Assembly (NCBI GenBank): GCA_003105035.1
Contig: PQAL01000002.1
Span: 1-64,000, forward strand
Length of the DNA: 64,000 bases
Direction: 5' to 3'
Source: Anaerolineales bacterium
GTDB taxonomy: Bacteria > Chloroflexota > Anaerolineae > Anaerolineales > UBA4823
Of the stretch, positions 32,315-41,894 are shown in pieces (the first letter of the stretch is position 1; each line of letters begins with the position of its first letter). The position numbers were made by a program, and so were the translations under genes. The notes below the pieces were generated by a model, which was not told the origin of the DNA, did not search any database, and was given only the letters and a program-made list of their open reading frames with translations.

Positions 32315-33349
32315 ATGGCTACAACCATTAAGGATATTGCCAGGCAGGCCGGGGTTTCTCACACCACGGTATCGCGCGCCTTGCACCATAGTCCGCTCAT
32401 CTCCCAGGAAACTACCCGGCGGATACATGCCATTGCCCTGGAGCTCAACTACCATCCGAGTTTTGCAGCCCGTAGCTTGAAAACCAACCGTAGTCAGGCC
32501 CTGGGGGTGATCGTCAGTCACATCGACGATCCATTTTTCAGTGAAATCCTGCAGGGGATTGATGATGTGGCTCAGGCAAATGGCTATAGCCTGTTCATCG
32601 CCGCCTCCCAGCATGAGCTTGGGCGTGAAAAGGCTATTGTACAGACCATGCGCGAGCACCGCGTGGATGGCGTCATCCTGTGTTCTCCCCGCTTTGCAAG
32701 GGAGCAGGGACATCCGCTGTACTCATTCGATATCCCCCTGGTGGCCATTAACAACCAGGCAGAGGATGAATATCCCTTCTCGATCTACCACGATGATGTG
32801 GATGGTGCCCGGCAGGCATGTGAGCATTTGCTTGGTCTTGGCCACCAGCAGATTGCCTTTCTGGGTGATGCTACTTCCGGGCGCACGACCCAGGAGCGGC
32901 TGGCAGGCTTTCAGCAGACGATGCAAAGATCCGGATTAAAAATATCTGCAGAAGATATCCACCTGGTAGCTGGCAGCGGTGCCAGGCAAGGATATGAGGC
33001 CGTGGAATATTTCCTGGGCTTGGAGCATGTTCCCTCCGCTTTGATTTGTTATAACGATATGCTGGCAGTCGGAGTGCTCAAGGGGTTACGCCAGGCTGGC
33101 CTGCGGGTGCCGGAAGACATCTCCGTTACCGGCTTTGACAACATCGTTGTGTCAGACTATACCACTCCACCGCTTACCACCATCGACCAGCCCAAACGTT
33201 TTCTTGGTGCGGAGGCGGCGCGCATGATGCTTGAACAGCTTGGTGAAATACCTGGTCCTGGCGATGGATCAGTTAAGGTTAAACGGCTCAAGGGGATGCT
33301 GCTGATCAGGCAATCCACCTGTCGTGTGGCGCACACTGAGGTTCTATGA
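32315..33349 (+). CDS. LacI-family transcriptional regulator
   Basis: A 344-residue regulator. It starts with the standard LacI HTH (TTIKDIARQAGVSHTTVSRAL) and the hinge helix HPSFAARSLKTNRS, followed by a periplasmic-binding-protein-like effector domain (LGVIVSHIDDPFFSEIL to GADNIV-type TGFDNIVVSDYTTPPLTTI). It is the first gene of the uronate/inositol operon and overlaps the next gene by four bases (ATGA). The effector may be tagaturonate, fructuronate or an inositol derivative. Confidence 0.88.
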   Translation: MATTIKDIARQAGVSHTTVSRALHHSPLISQETTRRIHAIALELNYHPSFAARSLKTNRSQALGVIVSHIDDPFFSEILQGIDDVAQANGYSLFIAASQHELGREKAIVQTMREHRVDGVILCSPRFAREQGHPLYSFDIPLVAINNQAEDEYPFSIYHDDVDGARQACEHLLGLGHQQIAFLGDATSGRTTQERLAGFQQTMQRSGLKISAEDIHLVAGSGARQGYEAVEYFLGLEHVPSALICYNDMLAVGVLKGLRQAGLRVPEDISVTGFDNIVVSDYTTPPLTTIDQPKRFLGAEAARMMLEQLGEIPGPGDGSVKVKRLKGMLLIRQSTCRVAHTEVL

Positions 33350-34821
33350 AAAAACGATTGGCATCAGCCAGACTCAATCTACTCACGCACTCGTTGGTTA
33401 TCACAGACCAGGCTGAATATGGCCTGGTGGCAACATCCCAGGGCCTCCGCCTTGCGGTATGGATGCCAGCAGATGCGAAGGCGATCAGGAAGTTTCGAGG
33501 TGAGACATCCGAATTTGAGGGGGGTACGCTGCTCATTGGTGAGCTCAGCCATGCCAATGCTGTTTCCTTACGCTCGCGCTTGGAATGGCTGTGCCCGGCT
33601 TTACTGGGGTTGAAAACTTCCGCCGGCCTGGGCGACCGTATCGGGGTCGCCACACCCGGACATGTGCGTTCTGTGCGAGATATGAATGGGTCAATCGCCC
33701 CGATCTTTGCCCAACAGTCGATACGTGAGATGCAGCGTACTGGTCGCAGCCCGCAACAGGTGCTGGATGATGCCACCTGGGGCATTTTTGAAGAGGGATG
33801 GCAAACCGGGACCGGGGCAGATGCCGATCATTTGAAGACTAACCAGGATATTGATGCCTGCTTCGAGGCTGGGTTCTCTTTCTTTACCTTTGATCCCGGC
33901 GAATATGTCGATGCGACTGCCCAGCAGGCGCACAAGAAAACGCTGGAAGAAAAACTGAACGGTATCCCCGAATATCTACAGCCCTGCGCAACTGGGCTGG
34001 TTGGAACGTCGCTGGAGGTTGAGGGGCATCATATTCATCTCAGCAAGGAAGCGGTAGTCAGGGCGGCAGTCAAATATGGCCGGGCCATCGACCATGTTGT
34101 AGATATGTACGAGCACCTGAAATATGTGGCAGGTTATCTGCCATTCGAGGTGGAGGTATCGATGGACGAGACAGTCTCACCTACCACTCCAGCCGAGCAT
34201 GTATACATCGCCAGTGAGCTTAAGCGCATGGGGGTCAGGTGGGTCAGTTTTGCCCCACGCTTCGTGGGTCAATTTGAAAAAGGCGTGGAATATATCGGTG
34301 ATCTCCTGGCTTTCCGGGCTGATATCGCGGTACACGCTGCCATTGCCAGGCGGTTCGGCCCCTATAAACTAAGCTTGCACTCCGGGTCCGATAAATTCAG
34401 CCTCTATCCCCTGTTCGTGGAAGCCACGCGTGGCCTGGCTCACCTGAAAACCGCTGGCACCAGTTATCTTGAGGCTTTGCGGACCATTGCAGCGATTGCC
34501 CCGGTATTTTTTAAGGAAATCTATGCCTTTGCCCGGGAGCATTTTGAGGCCGACCGTCTCAGCTATCACCTTTCGGCGGAACTTAGGCGGGCACCCATGC
34601 CAGCTGATATTAAAGATGCTGGCATCCTTTTTGAGCAATTCGACGCCCGCCAGGTTCTGCACGTCACTTTTGGATCGGTTTTAACTGAGAAAAACGACGA
34701 TGGAAGTCCCCGGTTTTACGATCGCCTCATGGAGATCCTGCGACAGAATCGTGAAGCTTACTTTGACAACCTGGAGAGACATTTCAGGCGCCATTTAGAG
34801 CCATTTCGATATATCGAATAA
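33346..34821 (+). CDS. uxaE: Tagaturonate/fructuronate epimerase
   Basis: A 491-residue protein that I recognise as the UxaE family, first described in Thermotoga maritima, where it epimerises D-tagaturonate to D-fructuronate at C2. Family features include GLGDRIGVATPGHVR, the ADADHLKTNQDIDACFEAGF stretch, TFDPGEYVD, and DFHLHSGSDK-like LSLHSGSDKFSLYP near residue 345. The protein has a large TIM-like body and no signal peptide. It replaces the two-enzyme route used by E. coli. The next gene encodes an SDR of the type that reduces fructuronate to mannonate. Confidence 0.85.
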   Translation: MKKRLASARLNLLTHSLVITDQAEYGLVATSQGLRLAVWMPADAKAIRKFRGETSEFEGGTLLIGELSHANAVSLRSRLEWLCPALLGLKTSAGLGDRIGVATPGHVRSVRDMNGSIAPIFAQQSIREMQRTGRSPQQVLDDATWGIFEEGWQTGTGADADHLKTNQDIDACFEAGFSFFTFDPGEYVDATAQQAHKKTLEEKLNGIPEYLQPCATGLVGTSLEVEGHHIHLSKEAVVRAAVKYGRAIDHVVDMYEHLKYVAGYLPFEVEVSMDETVSPTTPAEHVYIASELKRMGVRWVSFAPRFVGQFEKGVEYIGDLLAFRADIAVHAAIARRFGPYKLSLHSGSDKFSLYPLFVEATRGLAHLKTAGTSYLEALRTIAAIAPVFFKEIYAFAREHFEADRLSYHLSAELRRAPMPADIKDAGILFEQFDARQVLHVTFGSVLTEKNDDGSPRFYDRLMEILRQNREAYFDNLERHFRRHLEPFRYIE

Positions 34822-34832
34822 GAGACGGAAAT

Positions 34833-35666
34833 ATGAAGAAAAACCCTACTCAAACATTATTTAACCTTTCCAACCAGGTGGCAGTGGTTACGGGTGGGGC
34901 AGGCATCCTGTGTGCGGCCATCTGCCGTTATTTAGCTGACCAGGAAGTGAAAGTAGCCATACTGGATATCAACCGCCAGGCTACGGATTGGCTAGCAAAT
35001 GATATTATCCGGTCGGGGGGTGAAGCGATCGGCGTTCCATGTGATGTGTGCGACCGTTCCAGCCTGGAAGCGGCTGCCAGCCAGGTAATCAGCACCTGGG
35101 GAAAGGTCGACATGCTCATCAACGGGGTCGGTGGCAATCGTCCGAGCGCCACCACCCGACCTGACCTGCCATTTTTTGATATCTCCGCCGAAGCGCTGGA
35201 GGGGGTATTCAATCTCAACCTCATGGGGACGATCCTGGCCTCGCAGGTATTTGGACGGTTGATGACAGCCCATAAAAAAGGCACCATCCTCAACCTGTCT
35301 TCGATGAATGCCTACCGGCCGTTGACCAGAATCCCAGCTTATTCAGCAGCCAAGGCAGCCGTGAGCAACTTCACCCAGTGGCTGGCGGTACACATGGCTC
35401 TGGAATACTCAGCTTCAATCCGCGTGAACGCCATCGCACCAGGTTTTTTCCTCACCAATCAGAACCACGATTTGCTCATCGACAGAGAGAGCGGTGAGCT
35501 AACGGAGCGCGGGCAATCGATCACTACCCATACTCCGATGAAACGGTTTGGCATCCCAGAAGACCTGTTGGGGGCGGTGTTGTGGCTGCTTTCACCAGCT
35601 TCCAGCTTCGTAACTGGGATCGTAGTACCTGTTGATGGAGGTTTCTCCGCCTACAGTGGTGTATAA
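34833..35666 (+). CDS. SDR-type D-mannonate oxidoreductase (fructuronate reductase) candidate
   Basis: A short-chain dehydrogenase of 277 residues with TGGAGILCAAICRYLA, NGVGGNRPSATT, an active-site Ser in LSSMNAYRP, and YSAAKAA. The phrases GVGGNRP and APGFFLTNQNHDLL are typical of the SDR-type D-mannonate oxidoreductases, which do the job of UxuB, a member of a different family in E. coli. It follows UxaE by eleven bases, which supports the order tagaturonate to fructuronate to mannonate. Mannonate dehydratase is not in the window. Confidence 0.75.
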   Translation: MKKNPTQTLFNLSNQVAVVTGGAGILCAAICRYLADQEVKVAILDINRQATDWLANDIIRSGGEAIGVPCDVCDRSSLEAAASQVISTWGKVDMLINGVGGNRPSATTRPDLPFFDISAEALEGVFNLNLMGTILASQVFGRLMTAHKKGTILNLSSMNAYRPLTRIPAYSAAKAAVSNFTQWLAVHMALEYSASIRVNAIAPGFFLTNQNHDLLIDRESGELTERGQSITTHTPMKRFGIPEDLLGAVLWLLSPASSFVTGIVVPVDGGFSAYSGV

Positions 35667-35729
35667 AAAACAGCCATCGTTTGGTCTGTACTAGATCGAG
35701 ACATTATGTTGATTCATACGAGATAGGTA

Positions 35730-36995
35730 ATGTCAGCAGTTCTTGGTAAGGGTAACTCGGAAGGTTATCTCACTCCATCGGAGATCCACGCCATCCTCAA
35801 GGAGGGGCTGGCTTTGTTACATCTGGAAGGCAAGCGGGTGTTGTTCGTGGTCCCCGATGCAACCCGCACCATGCCCATGCCGCTGATCTTTGAATACCTT
35901 CAGGAGCTGCTCGAAGGCTGTATCAAACAGCTGGATTTCCTGGTGGCCCTGGGAACCCACCAGCCGTTAAGCGATGCCCAACTCAGCAAATTGGTAGGGA
36001 CGCCGGTGAACCATGGGAAGGTGGGCAACATCAGGCTTATCAATCACGCGTGGGACAGACCCGATACGTTCACCCACATCGGAACGATCTCGGCTGAAGA
36101 AATCAGCCAGATTTCAGGGGGATTGTTCTCGCAGGAAGTACCCGTCCAAATCAATAAGCTGGTCTATGAGTATGACCAGGTCATCATCTGCGGGCCAGTC
36201 TTTCCACATGAGGTAGCCGGGTTCTCCGGGGGCAATAAATATTTCTTCCCGGGCATCGCCGGGCCCGAGATCATCAACTTCACCCACTGGCTGGGAGCTC
36301 TTATCACCAGCTATGCGGTTATCGGCAGGCTGGATACACCGGTGCGCCAAACCATTGAAAGGGCAGCTGAGTTCATCCAGTGCCCAACCGCCTGTTTCAG
36401 CTTTGTGGTGGATCACCAGGGCGTGGCTGGGCTGTTCTGCGGTCCCCCCAAGCAAGCCTGGAAAGAGGCAGCGCGCCTCTCTATGGTACGGCATGTCACC
36501 TATATGCCGAGACCGTTCCAAAGGGTGCTATCGATCATGCCACCCATGTATGATGACCTGTGGACGGCCGCCAAAGGTATGTATAAGCTTGAGCCAGTGG
36601 TTGCCGATGGAGGTGAGGTGGTGCTCTACGCCCCCCATATCAACGAAGTGAGCTACACGCATGGAAAGCTGATCGATGAGATCGGTTATCACTGCCGTGA
36701 TTACTACCTGGGGCAATGGGAAAAATTCAAGGGATATCCTGGAGGTGTCCTGGCACACTCCACTCACCTAAAGGGTCAGGGCACGTACGATCCTGCCAGT
36801 GGAATTGAGTGCCCACGCATTAAAGTGACTCTGGCCACCGCTATCCCTGAGAAGCGTTGCCAGCAACTCAACCTGGGATACCTGTCCTACCAGGAGGTTT
36901 CCATTAAAGAATGGCGCGACCGGGAAGATGAGGGCGTCCTGGTGGTGCCACGGGCTGGCGAGATGTTGTATCGCCTCAGGGATGATCAGCGGTGA
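35730..36995 (+). CDS. LarA-family (nickel-pincer-type racemase/epimerase-like) protein
   Basis: A 421-residue protein with the LarA/DUF2088 N-terminal features: VVPDATRTMPMP, LGTHQPLSDAQ, and a FSGGNKYFFPGIAG segment in which the lysine corresponds to the lysine that holds the nickel-pincer nucleotide, followed by a His in FTHW. Lactate racemase and relatives interconvert 2-hydroxy acid stereocentres by hydride transfer. In this operon a sugar-acid epimerase role would make sense. No LarB, LarC or LarE maturation gene is near. AGATAGGTA precedes the start. Confidence 0.75.
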   Translation: MSAVLGKGNSEGYLTPSEIHAILKEGLALLHLEGKRVLFVVPDATRTMPMPLIFEYLQELLEGCIKQLDFLVALGTHQPLSDAQLSKLVGTPVNHGKVGNIRLINHAWDRPDTFTHIGTISAEEISQISGGLFSQEVPVQINKLVYEYDQVIICGPVFPHEVAGFSGGNKYFFPGIAGPEIINFTHWLGALITSYAVIGRLDTPVRQTIERAAEFIQCPTACFSFVVDHQGVAGLFCGPPKQAWKEAARLSMVRHVTYMPRPFQRVLSIMPPMYDDLWTAAKGMYKLEPVVADGGEVVLYAPHINEVSYTHGKLIDEIGYHCRDYYLGQWEKFKGYPGGVLAHSTHLKGQGTYDPASGIECPRIKVTLATAIPEKRCQQLNLGYLSYQEVSIKEWRDREDEGVLVVPRAGEMLYRLRDDQR

Positions 36996-37028
36996 TGAAG
37001 TTTTTGGTATTAAGCACAGGAGGCAGAT

Positions 37029-38495
37029 ATGGATAAAGCAGACCTCGGATTGATCGGCCTGGCAGTGATGGGGCAAAACCTGGTGATGAATATGAATGAC
37101 CATGGTTTCAAAGTGGCAGTGTTCAACCGCACCACCTCGAAGGTGGATGATTTCCTGAAAGGTCCGGCGCGGAGGTCGCAGGTGATCGGCACCCATTCGC
37201 TTGAGGAGCTGATCAACAGCCTAACGAAGCCCCGGCGAGTGATGCTAATGATTCAGGCCGGGAAACCGGTGGATGATTTTATTGACCTGCTGATCCAATA
37301 TCTGGAACCGGGCGATATCATCATTGACGGCGGAAATTCCAACTACAACGATACGATCCGGCGAACTGCCTACGTCGAATCGAAAGGCCTGTATTACGTA
37401 GGCACTGGCGTATCCGGTGGGGAGGAAGGTGCTCGCCACGGTCCTTCGATAATGCCTGGTGGGTCTGCGCAAGCCTGGCCTCATATCAAGCCGATTTTCC
37501 AGGCCATTGCCGCCAAGGTAAAACGCCCTGACGGTGGAGAGGACGCCTGCTGCGATTGGGTGGGTGAAAACGGGGCTGGCCACTACGTCAAGATGGTGCA
37601 TAACGGCATCGAGTATGGTGACATGCAGCTGATCTGTGAGGCTTACCAGCTGATGCATGAAGGCCTGGGATTGTCAGCCGATAAGATGTCGGTCGTTTTT
37701 AAGGAATGGAATAAAGGCAAGCTCGAATCTTATCTGATAGAGATTACCGGCGATATCCTGGCTTATAAAGATGAAGATGATCAACCCCTGGTGGATAAAA
37801 TCCTGGATGTAGCCGAGCAGAAGGGCACCGGCAAATGGACAGGCATCTCCGCCCTTGATATGGGGGTGCCGCTGACCATGGTGGTTGAAGCCGTGTTCGG
37901 GCGGGCGCTCTCCTCCCTTAAGGATGAACGTACTCGGGCCGCCAAAGCCTTGTCTGGTCCCCACGGCCAGTTCAAGACCGACCCATCCAGCTTTATCTCT
38001 GACCTGGAGCAGGCAGTATATGCTTCCAAGATCATGTCTTATACGCAAGGCTATATGCTCTTCCGGGCTGCTGCACAGGAATACCATTGGAACCTGAATT
38101 ATGGTGGCATCGCCCTGATGTGGCGAGGTGGTTGTATCATCCGCTCGGCTTTCCTGGGAAAGATCAAAGAAGCCTTTGAGGTTGAGCCTGCCTTGGAAAA
38201 CCTGTTATTAGCGCCGTATTTCACTGAACAAGTGACCTCTGCCCAGGCAGGCTGGCGCCGGGTAGTAGAAGCGGCAGTAAAAGGCGGCATACCCGTCCCG
38301 GCCATGTCCAGTGCCCTGGCATTCTTTGACGGATATCGCCATGCGCGCCTGCCTGCTAACCTGCTGCAGGCCCAGCGCGATTATTTCGGTGCTCACACCT
38401 ACCAGCGGGTGGATCGCCCGCGCGGCGAGTATTACCACACCAACTGGACCGGCCATGGCGGCCAGGTGACTTCCACAGTGTGGAAAAAGCCATAA
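37029..38495 (+). CDS. gnd: 6-phosphogluconate dehydrogenase, decarboxylating
   Basis: A 488-residue enzyme that oxidises and decarboxylates 6-phosphogluconate to ribulose 5-phosphate. It shows the Rossmann start LGLIGLAVMGQNL, the NRTTSK segment that prefers NADP, VGTGVSGGEEGARHGPS, the catalytic lysine in GAGHYVKMVHNGIEYGD, and the C-terminal tail HTNWTG found in the long form. Full length. AGGAGG precedes the start. It may have been recruited to this operon to balance pentose-phosphate supply during sugar-acid use. Confidence 0.92.
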   Translation: MDKADLGLIGLAVMGQNLVMNMNDHGFKVAVFNRTTSKVDDFLKGPARRSQVIGTHSLEELINSLTKPRRVMLMIQAGKPVDDFIDLLIQYLEPGDIIIDGGNSNYNDTIRRTAYVESKGLYYVGTGVSGGEEGARHGPSIMPGGSAQAWPHIKPIFQAIAAKVKRPDGGEDACCDWVGENGAGHYVKMVHNGIEYGDMQLICEAYQLMHEGLGLSADKMSVVFKEWNKGKLESYLIEITGDILAYKDEDDQPLVDKILDVAEQKGTGKWTGISALDMGVPLTMVVEAVFGRALSSLKDERTRAAKALSGPHGQFKTDPSSFISDLEQAVYASKIMSYTQGYMLFRAAAQEYHWNLNYGGIALMWRGGCIIRSAFLGKIKEAFEVEPALENLLLAPYFTEQVTSAQAGWRRVVEAAVKGGIPVPAMSSALAFFDGYRHARLPANLLQAQRDYFGAHTYQRVDRPRGEYYHTNWTGHGGQVTSTVWKKP

Positions 38496-38569
38496 GCGTG
38501 TGAAACTTTGGATATCGCCTGATTCAATGATAGATACTTGATGGTCTATTCGATTAAGAAGGAGGAAGA

Positions 38570-39616
38570 ATGCAAACCATGAAGGCGCTTGTGTTCAGGG
38601 AGGTCGGCAAGATCGAGTTTTGTGAAATACCGATCCCCGAAGTGACCCAACCGGATGACGTGTTGATCAAGATTTCTGCCGTGGGAATCTGCGGCTCAGA
38701 TATCAAGATCCTGGAAGGCAAGCATCATTATAAGGAGAACACCGTGTTGGGCCACGAATTCTGTGGGACTGTGGTCGAGATCGGCAGCCACGTGACCCAT
38801 TTCAAGGTGGGTGACCGCGTGGCCGTGGATAATAATATCCGCTGCGGGTTCTGTTCCTTCTGCCGCATGGGGCTCACCAGCCAGTGCGTGGAGATCAAAT
38901 TCAATGCCATTGGTGTGATGCGGAATGGCGGATATGCCGAATACTGCCTGGTGCCCGAGAAACAGTGCTATGCGATACCTGACGAGCTCGATGACATGCT
39001 GGGGACACAGGTCGAAACCCTGGCCACTGTTATCAATGGGATGAACACCCTGCTCATGCTGCCATACGATTATGTATTGATCTTAGGATTTGGCCCGATC
39101 GGATACCTGTTTGCCCAGTTTGCGAAGAATATTGCTGCCAAGGTGGCGGTGACTGAGATTGATCCGTTTCGCATCGGTGTTGCCCGACAGTGCGGCCTGA
39201 CGGTGTGGAACCCGCTTGAAGAGGATATTGTGGCAAATATCACCGAGTTCACCTATGGGCGCAAGGCTGATATCGTGATTGAAGCCACCGGCAATGCCAT
39301 TGAGCAAGCTTTGCAGTGCGTCACTCCGGGAGGCAAGGTGCTGCCGTTTGGGATGGATTCGAGCATCCAGGCGACGGTGATCCCCAATGACATCACCCGC
39401 TGGGCGACCAAGATCCTGGGCCTTTACCTGGGGCAGAACACTATGCTGCCTGCCATCCGCATCTACCAGGAGAAGCGCTTAAATATGGAGCCTTTCTTCA
39501 CTAAAGTCATCCGTTTGGAAGACGGCTTACAGGCGTTTGACGACCTGGGGCTGGATATAAAGACTTTGACACACCATCCAAAGAGCGCCATGAAGCTTGT
39601 GATGAAGGTACAGTGA
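38570..39616 (+). CDS. Zinc-dependent polyol/alcohol dehydrogenase (MDR family)
   Basis: A 348-residue medium-chain dehydrogenase. Zinc ligands are Cys in GICGSD and His-Glu in GHEFCGTV, and the structural zinc cysteines are in CGFCSFCRMGLTSQC. The nucleotide-binding phrase LILGFGPIGYLFAQF follows. It resembles sorbitol, galactitol or threonine dehydrogenases and would oxidise a polyol or sugar hydroxyl with NAD(P). It has a strong AAGGAGG site. The second dehydrogenase of the operon (41895) fits the IolM step better, so the function here is open. Confidence 0.8.
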   Translation: MQTMKALVFREVGKIEFCEIPIPEVTQPDDVLIKISAVGICGSDIKILEGKHHYKENTVLGHEFCGTVVEIGSHVTHFKVGDRVAVDNNIRCGFCSFCRMGLTSQCVEIKFNAIGVMRNGGYAEYCLVPEKQCYAIPDELDDMLGTQVETLATVINGMNTLLMLPYDYVLILGFGPIGYLFAQFAKNIAAKVAVTEIDPFRIGVARQCGLTVWNPLEEDIVANITEFTYGRKADIVIEATGNAIEQALQCVTPGGKVLPFGMDSSIQATVIPNDITRWATKILGLYLGQNTMLPAIRIYQEKRLNMEPFFTKVIRLEDGLQAFDDLGLDIKTLTHHPKSAMKLVMKVQ

Positions 39617-39623
39617 GGTGACT

Positions 39624-40643
39624 ATGAAACGACAGGTTAATATGGCAGTGATTGGCACGGGGCGCATTGGCAGCGTGCATACGCGTAACCTGGTACGCAG
39701 CGTCCATGAGGCCAACGTGGTGGCGGTCTGTGATATCCGCCTGGAGGTGGCTCAGGCAGTGGCAGATGAGCTGGGCATCGCACGTGTGGTGAGGGATTAT
39801 CACGAGCTGCTTGAAGACAAGGATATTGAAGCCCTCTTGATCGCCACCAACACCGATACGCATGCGTTTATTGTCAAGGATGCCGCCCTGGCCGGTAAGC
39901 AGATATTCTGTGAAAAGCCACTTGCCCTGCATCTCGAGGATATCGATGAGGTGATGAAAACGATCGAAACCACCGGTGTGAAGCTCCAGGTGGGATATAA
40001 CCGCCGCTTTGATAAAAGCTTCCAGCGTGTTCACCAATTGGTAGCCTCTGGCGAGATTGGTCGGCCATGCATCCTGCACATCACCAACCGCGACCCCGAA
40101 CCGCCCTCCCTGGAATATGCGCGCACCTCTGGGGGCATGTTCCTCGATATGAGCATCCATGACTTTGATATGGTGCGCTACCAGATCGGTGAGGTAGATG
40201 AGATCTACGCCGTCGGCAACGTGCTGGTGACCCCTTACCTGAAGGACATCGGCGATATAGACGTGGACATCATCACCCTGAAATTCTCCAATGGAGCCAT
40301 GGGCACGATCGATAACAGCCGCCAGTGTGTCTATGGGTATGACCAGCGCCTGGAAGTCTTCTGTTCGCTTGGCACAGCTATGGCTGGCAACGAATATGAG
40401 AATACCGGCCTGATGGGTGATAAAGCGGGCTTCCACTCAGCCAAAGTGCCCTACTCATTTATCGAACGCTACGCCGAGTGTTATATTGCCGAAGTGCGCC
40501 AATTCGTCCAAAATGTACGCGATAGCAAGCCCGTGTCGCCGACCGGTTACGACAGCCGGGCATCCGTATTGCTGGGCATGGCCGCCTGGGAATCTTACCG
40601 GCAGAACCGGCCGATCAGCATGAAAGAATTTACCGGCAATTAG
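39624..40643 (+). CDS. iolG: myo-Inositol 2-dehydrogenase (Gfo/Idh/MocA family)
   Basis: A 339-residue Rossmann dehydrogenase. It has VIGTGRIGSVHTRNL, the FCEKPLAL motif with the catalytic Lys, and the inositol-dehydrogenase pattern GGMFLDMSIHDFDMVRY that gives the active-site Asp and His. It would oxidise myo-inositol to scyllo-inosose with NAD. The order with IolN, IolM and IolO downstream matches the Thermotoga inositol pathway. The ATG at 39624 has GAGG five bases upstream; a GTG two codons earlier is possible. Confidence 0.85.
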   Translation: MKRQVNMAVIGTGRIGSVHTRNLVRSVHEANVVAVCDIRLEVAQAVADELGIARVVRDYHELLEDKDIEALLIATNTDTHAFIVKDAALAGKQIFCEKPLALHLEDIDEVMKTIETTGVKLQVGYNRRFDKSFQRVHQLVASGEIGRPCILHITNRDPEPPSLEYARTSGGMFLDMSIHDFDMVRYQIGEVDEIYAVGNVLVTPYLKDIGDIDVDIITLKFSNGAMGTIDNSRQCVYGYDQRLEVFCSLGTAMAGNEYENTGLMGDKAGFHSAKVPYSFIERYAECYIAEVRQFVQNVRDSKPVSPTGYDSRASVLLGMAAWESYRQNRPISMKEFTGN

Positions 40644-40710
40644 CGAGACATTTGTCTCATTTGGATTAAGCAACGGCACGAGAATTCATAAATTATCGAG
40701 GAGTAATCAG

Positions 40711-41835
40711 ATGAAAGAAAATAATCCACCCAATGGATTTATCCCTACCAACCAACCCGATTTATTTTTTGAAGATAACCCCACCGGACGAATGAAAAAG
40801 GAAATCTGGGAAGCCACAGACCATGAGATTGATACCATCCTGACTGACTACGGCATCCCTTCACCCGTAGAATGGGGTAAACCGGGCTCTTACATCCAAA
40901 CCACTACCCGCTGGCAGGTGGAAGAAAACCGTAAGCGCAACGATGTCGTTTTCATTCCGGTCGGCTGTACCGAGCTGCACGGACGGCATCTCCCCAGCGC
41001 AGCTGATACGCTATACGTCTCTGCGATCTGTGAAGGGGTTCGGCGCTACACTGCCAGGCGGGGAGCAGCAGTCAACCTTGCCCTGCCGCCTTTGATGTAC
41101 GGAGGCCACCCATATCACCACCTGGGCATGCCTGGCACCGTGATTGTCAGGGAGCATGTGGTGCGCGAGATGATGATCGATGTAATGCTGGGGCTGTGGA
41201 ATGATGGCTTTCGCAAGCAGCTGATCGTCAACAACCATGGTCAGCTGTGGATGCTCGAATCAGCCGTGCAGGAATTTCAGAAGCGTTACCAGCTCCCTGG
41301 TATCTACCGGGTGATCGACTGGCACCGAGGCGTGCGCGAGTTCTTCCGCACCTCTGAGCGTGGCGGCCAAATGGGCACGAATTTCGTGCACGCAGACGAG
41401 TGCGAGACTTCTCTCAGCTTGCTCCTGCACCCCGAGATGGTGGATATGGGTTATGCGGTGAACACTGAGGGCAAGAATTACTTGCCTGATGGTCATTTTG
41501 ACAAATCAGTCGATCCCTTTGGGCGACCCAGCCGGTGGTCTGAAGGCGAAGGCCATTTTGCGATTGAGATCAAATCTACACCCGAAGGGGTGGTGGGCAA
41601 GGCCAAAGATGGCTCCGCCTATAAGGCCAGGCGCCCGATTGCAGCCATCCTGAAATACCTTACCCTGTGGAATGATGATATCCTGGCCGCTTTTCCGCCG
41701 GGAAAAGTACCACCTGTAGAAGAGGTGACACTGCGGTCCGCTGAAGAGATGGAACCGTTCTTGCGTGAGCCGCTAAGCCCGGGGTGGAAAACAGTCTATT
41801 CCATCCCGCGCATCGGGCAGGGGACGGAAGTGTGA
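40711..41835 (+). CDS. iolN: 3-Dehydro-scyllo-inosose hydrolase (creatininase family, IolN-like)
   Basis: A 374-residue creatininase-family hydrolase. Metal-site motifs are visible: PVGCTELHGRHLPSAADT (usual E..HG.HLP..TD), GGHPYHHLGMPGT, NNHGQLWML and HADECETS. In Thermotoga a protein of this family opens the ring of the diketo-inositol to give 5-keto-L-gluconate. The position between IolG and an IolM-like dehydrogenase is the main reason to prefer this role to creatininase, which is shorter (about 260 residues). CGAGGAG precedes the start. Confidence 0.75.
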   Translation: MKENNPPNGFIPTNQPDLFFEDNPTGRMKKEIWEATDHEIDTILTDYGIPSPVEWGKPGSYIQTTTRWQVEENRKRNDVVFIPVGCTELHGRHLPSAADTLYVSAICEGVRRYTARRGAAVNLALPPLMYGGHPYHHLGMPGTVIVREHVVREMMIDVMLGLWNDGFRKQLIVNNHGQLWMLESAVQEFQKRYQLPGIYRVIDWHRGVREFFRTSERGGQMGTNFVHADECETSLSLLLHPEMVDMGYAVNTEGKNYLPDGHFDKSVDPFGRPSRWSEGEGHFAIEIKSTPEGVVGKAKDGSAYKARRPIAAILKYLTLWNDDILAAFPPGKVPPVEEVTLRSAEEMEPFLREPLSPGWKTVYSIPRIGQGTEV

Positions 41836-41894
41836 TGCAGACGTTGATTGGTCGAATACACATGGATTGGTCCTTTTGATCAAGGAGAGTAATT

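Noticed and set aside
39507-40436. Long minus-strand frame (309 codons) across iolG
   Set aside because: It runs opposite to a clear IolG gene, is rich in His/Val/Ile as expected from antisense reading of GC-biased codons, and has no family match.
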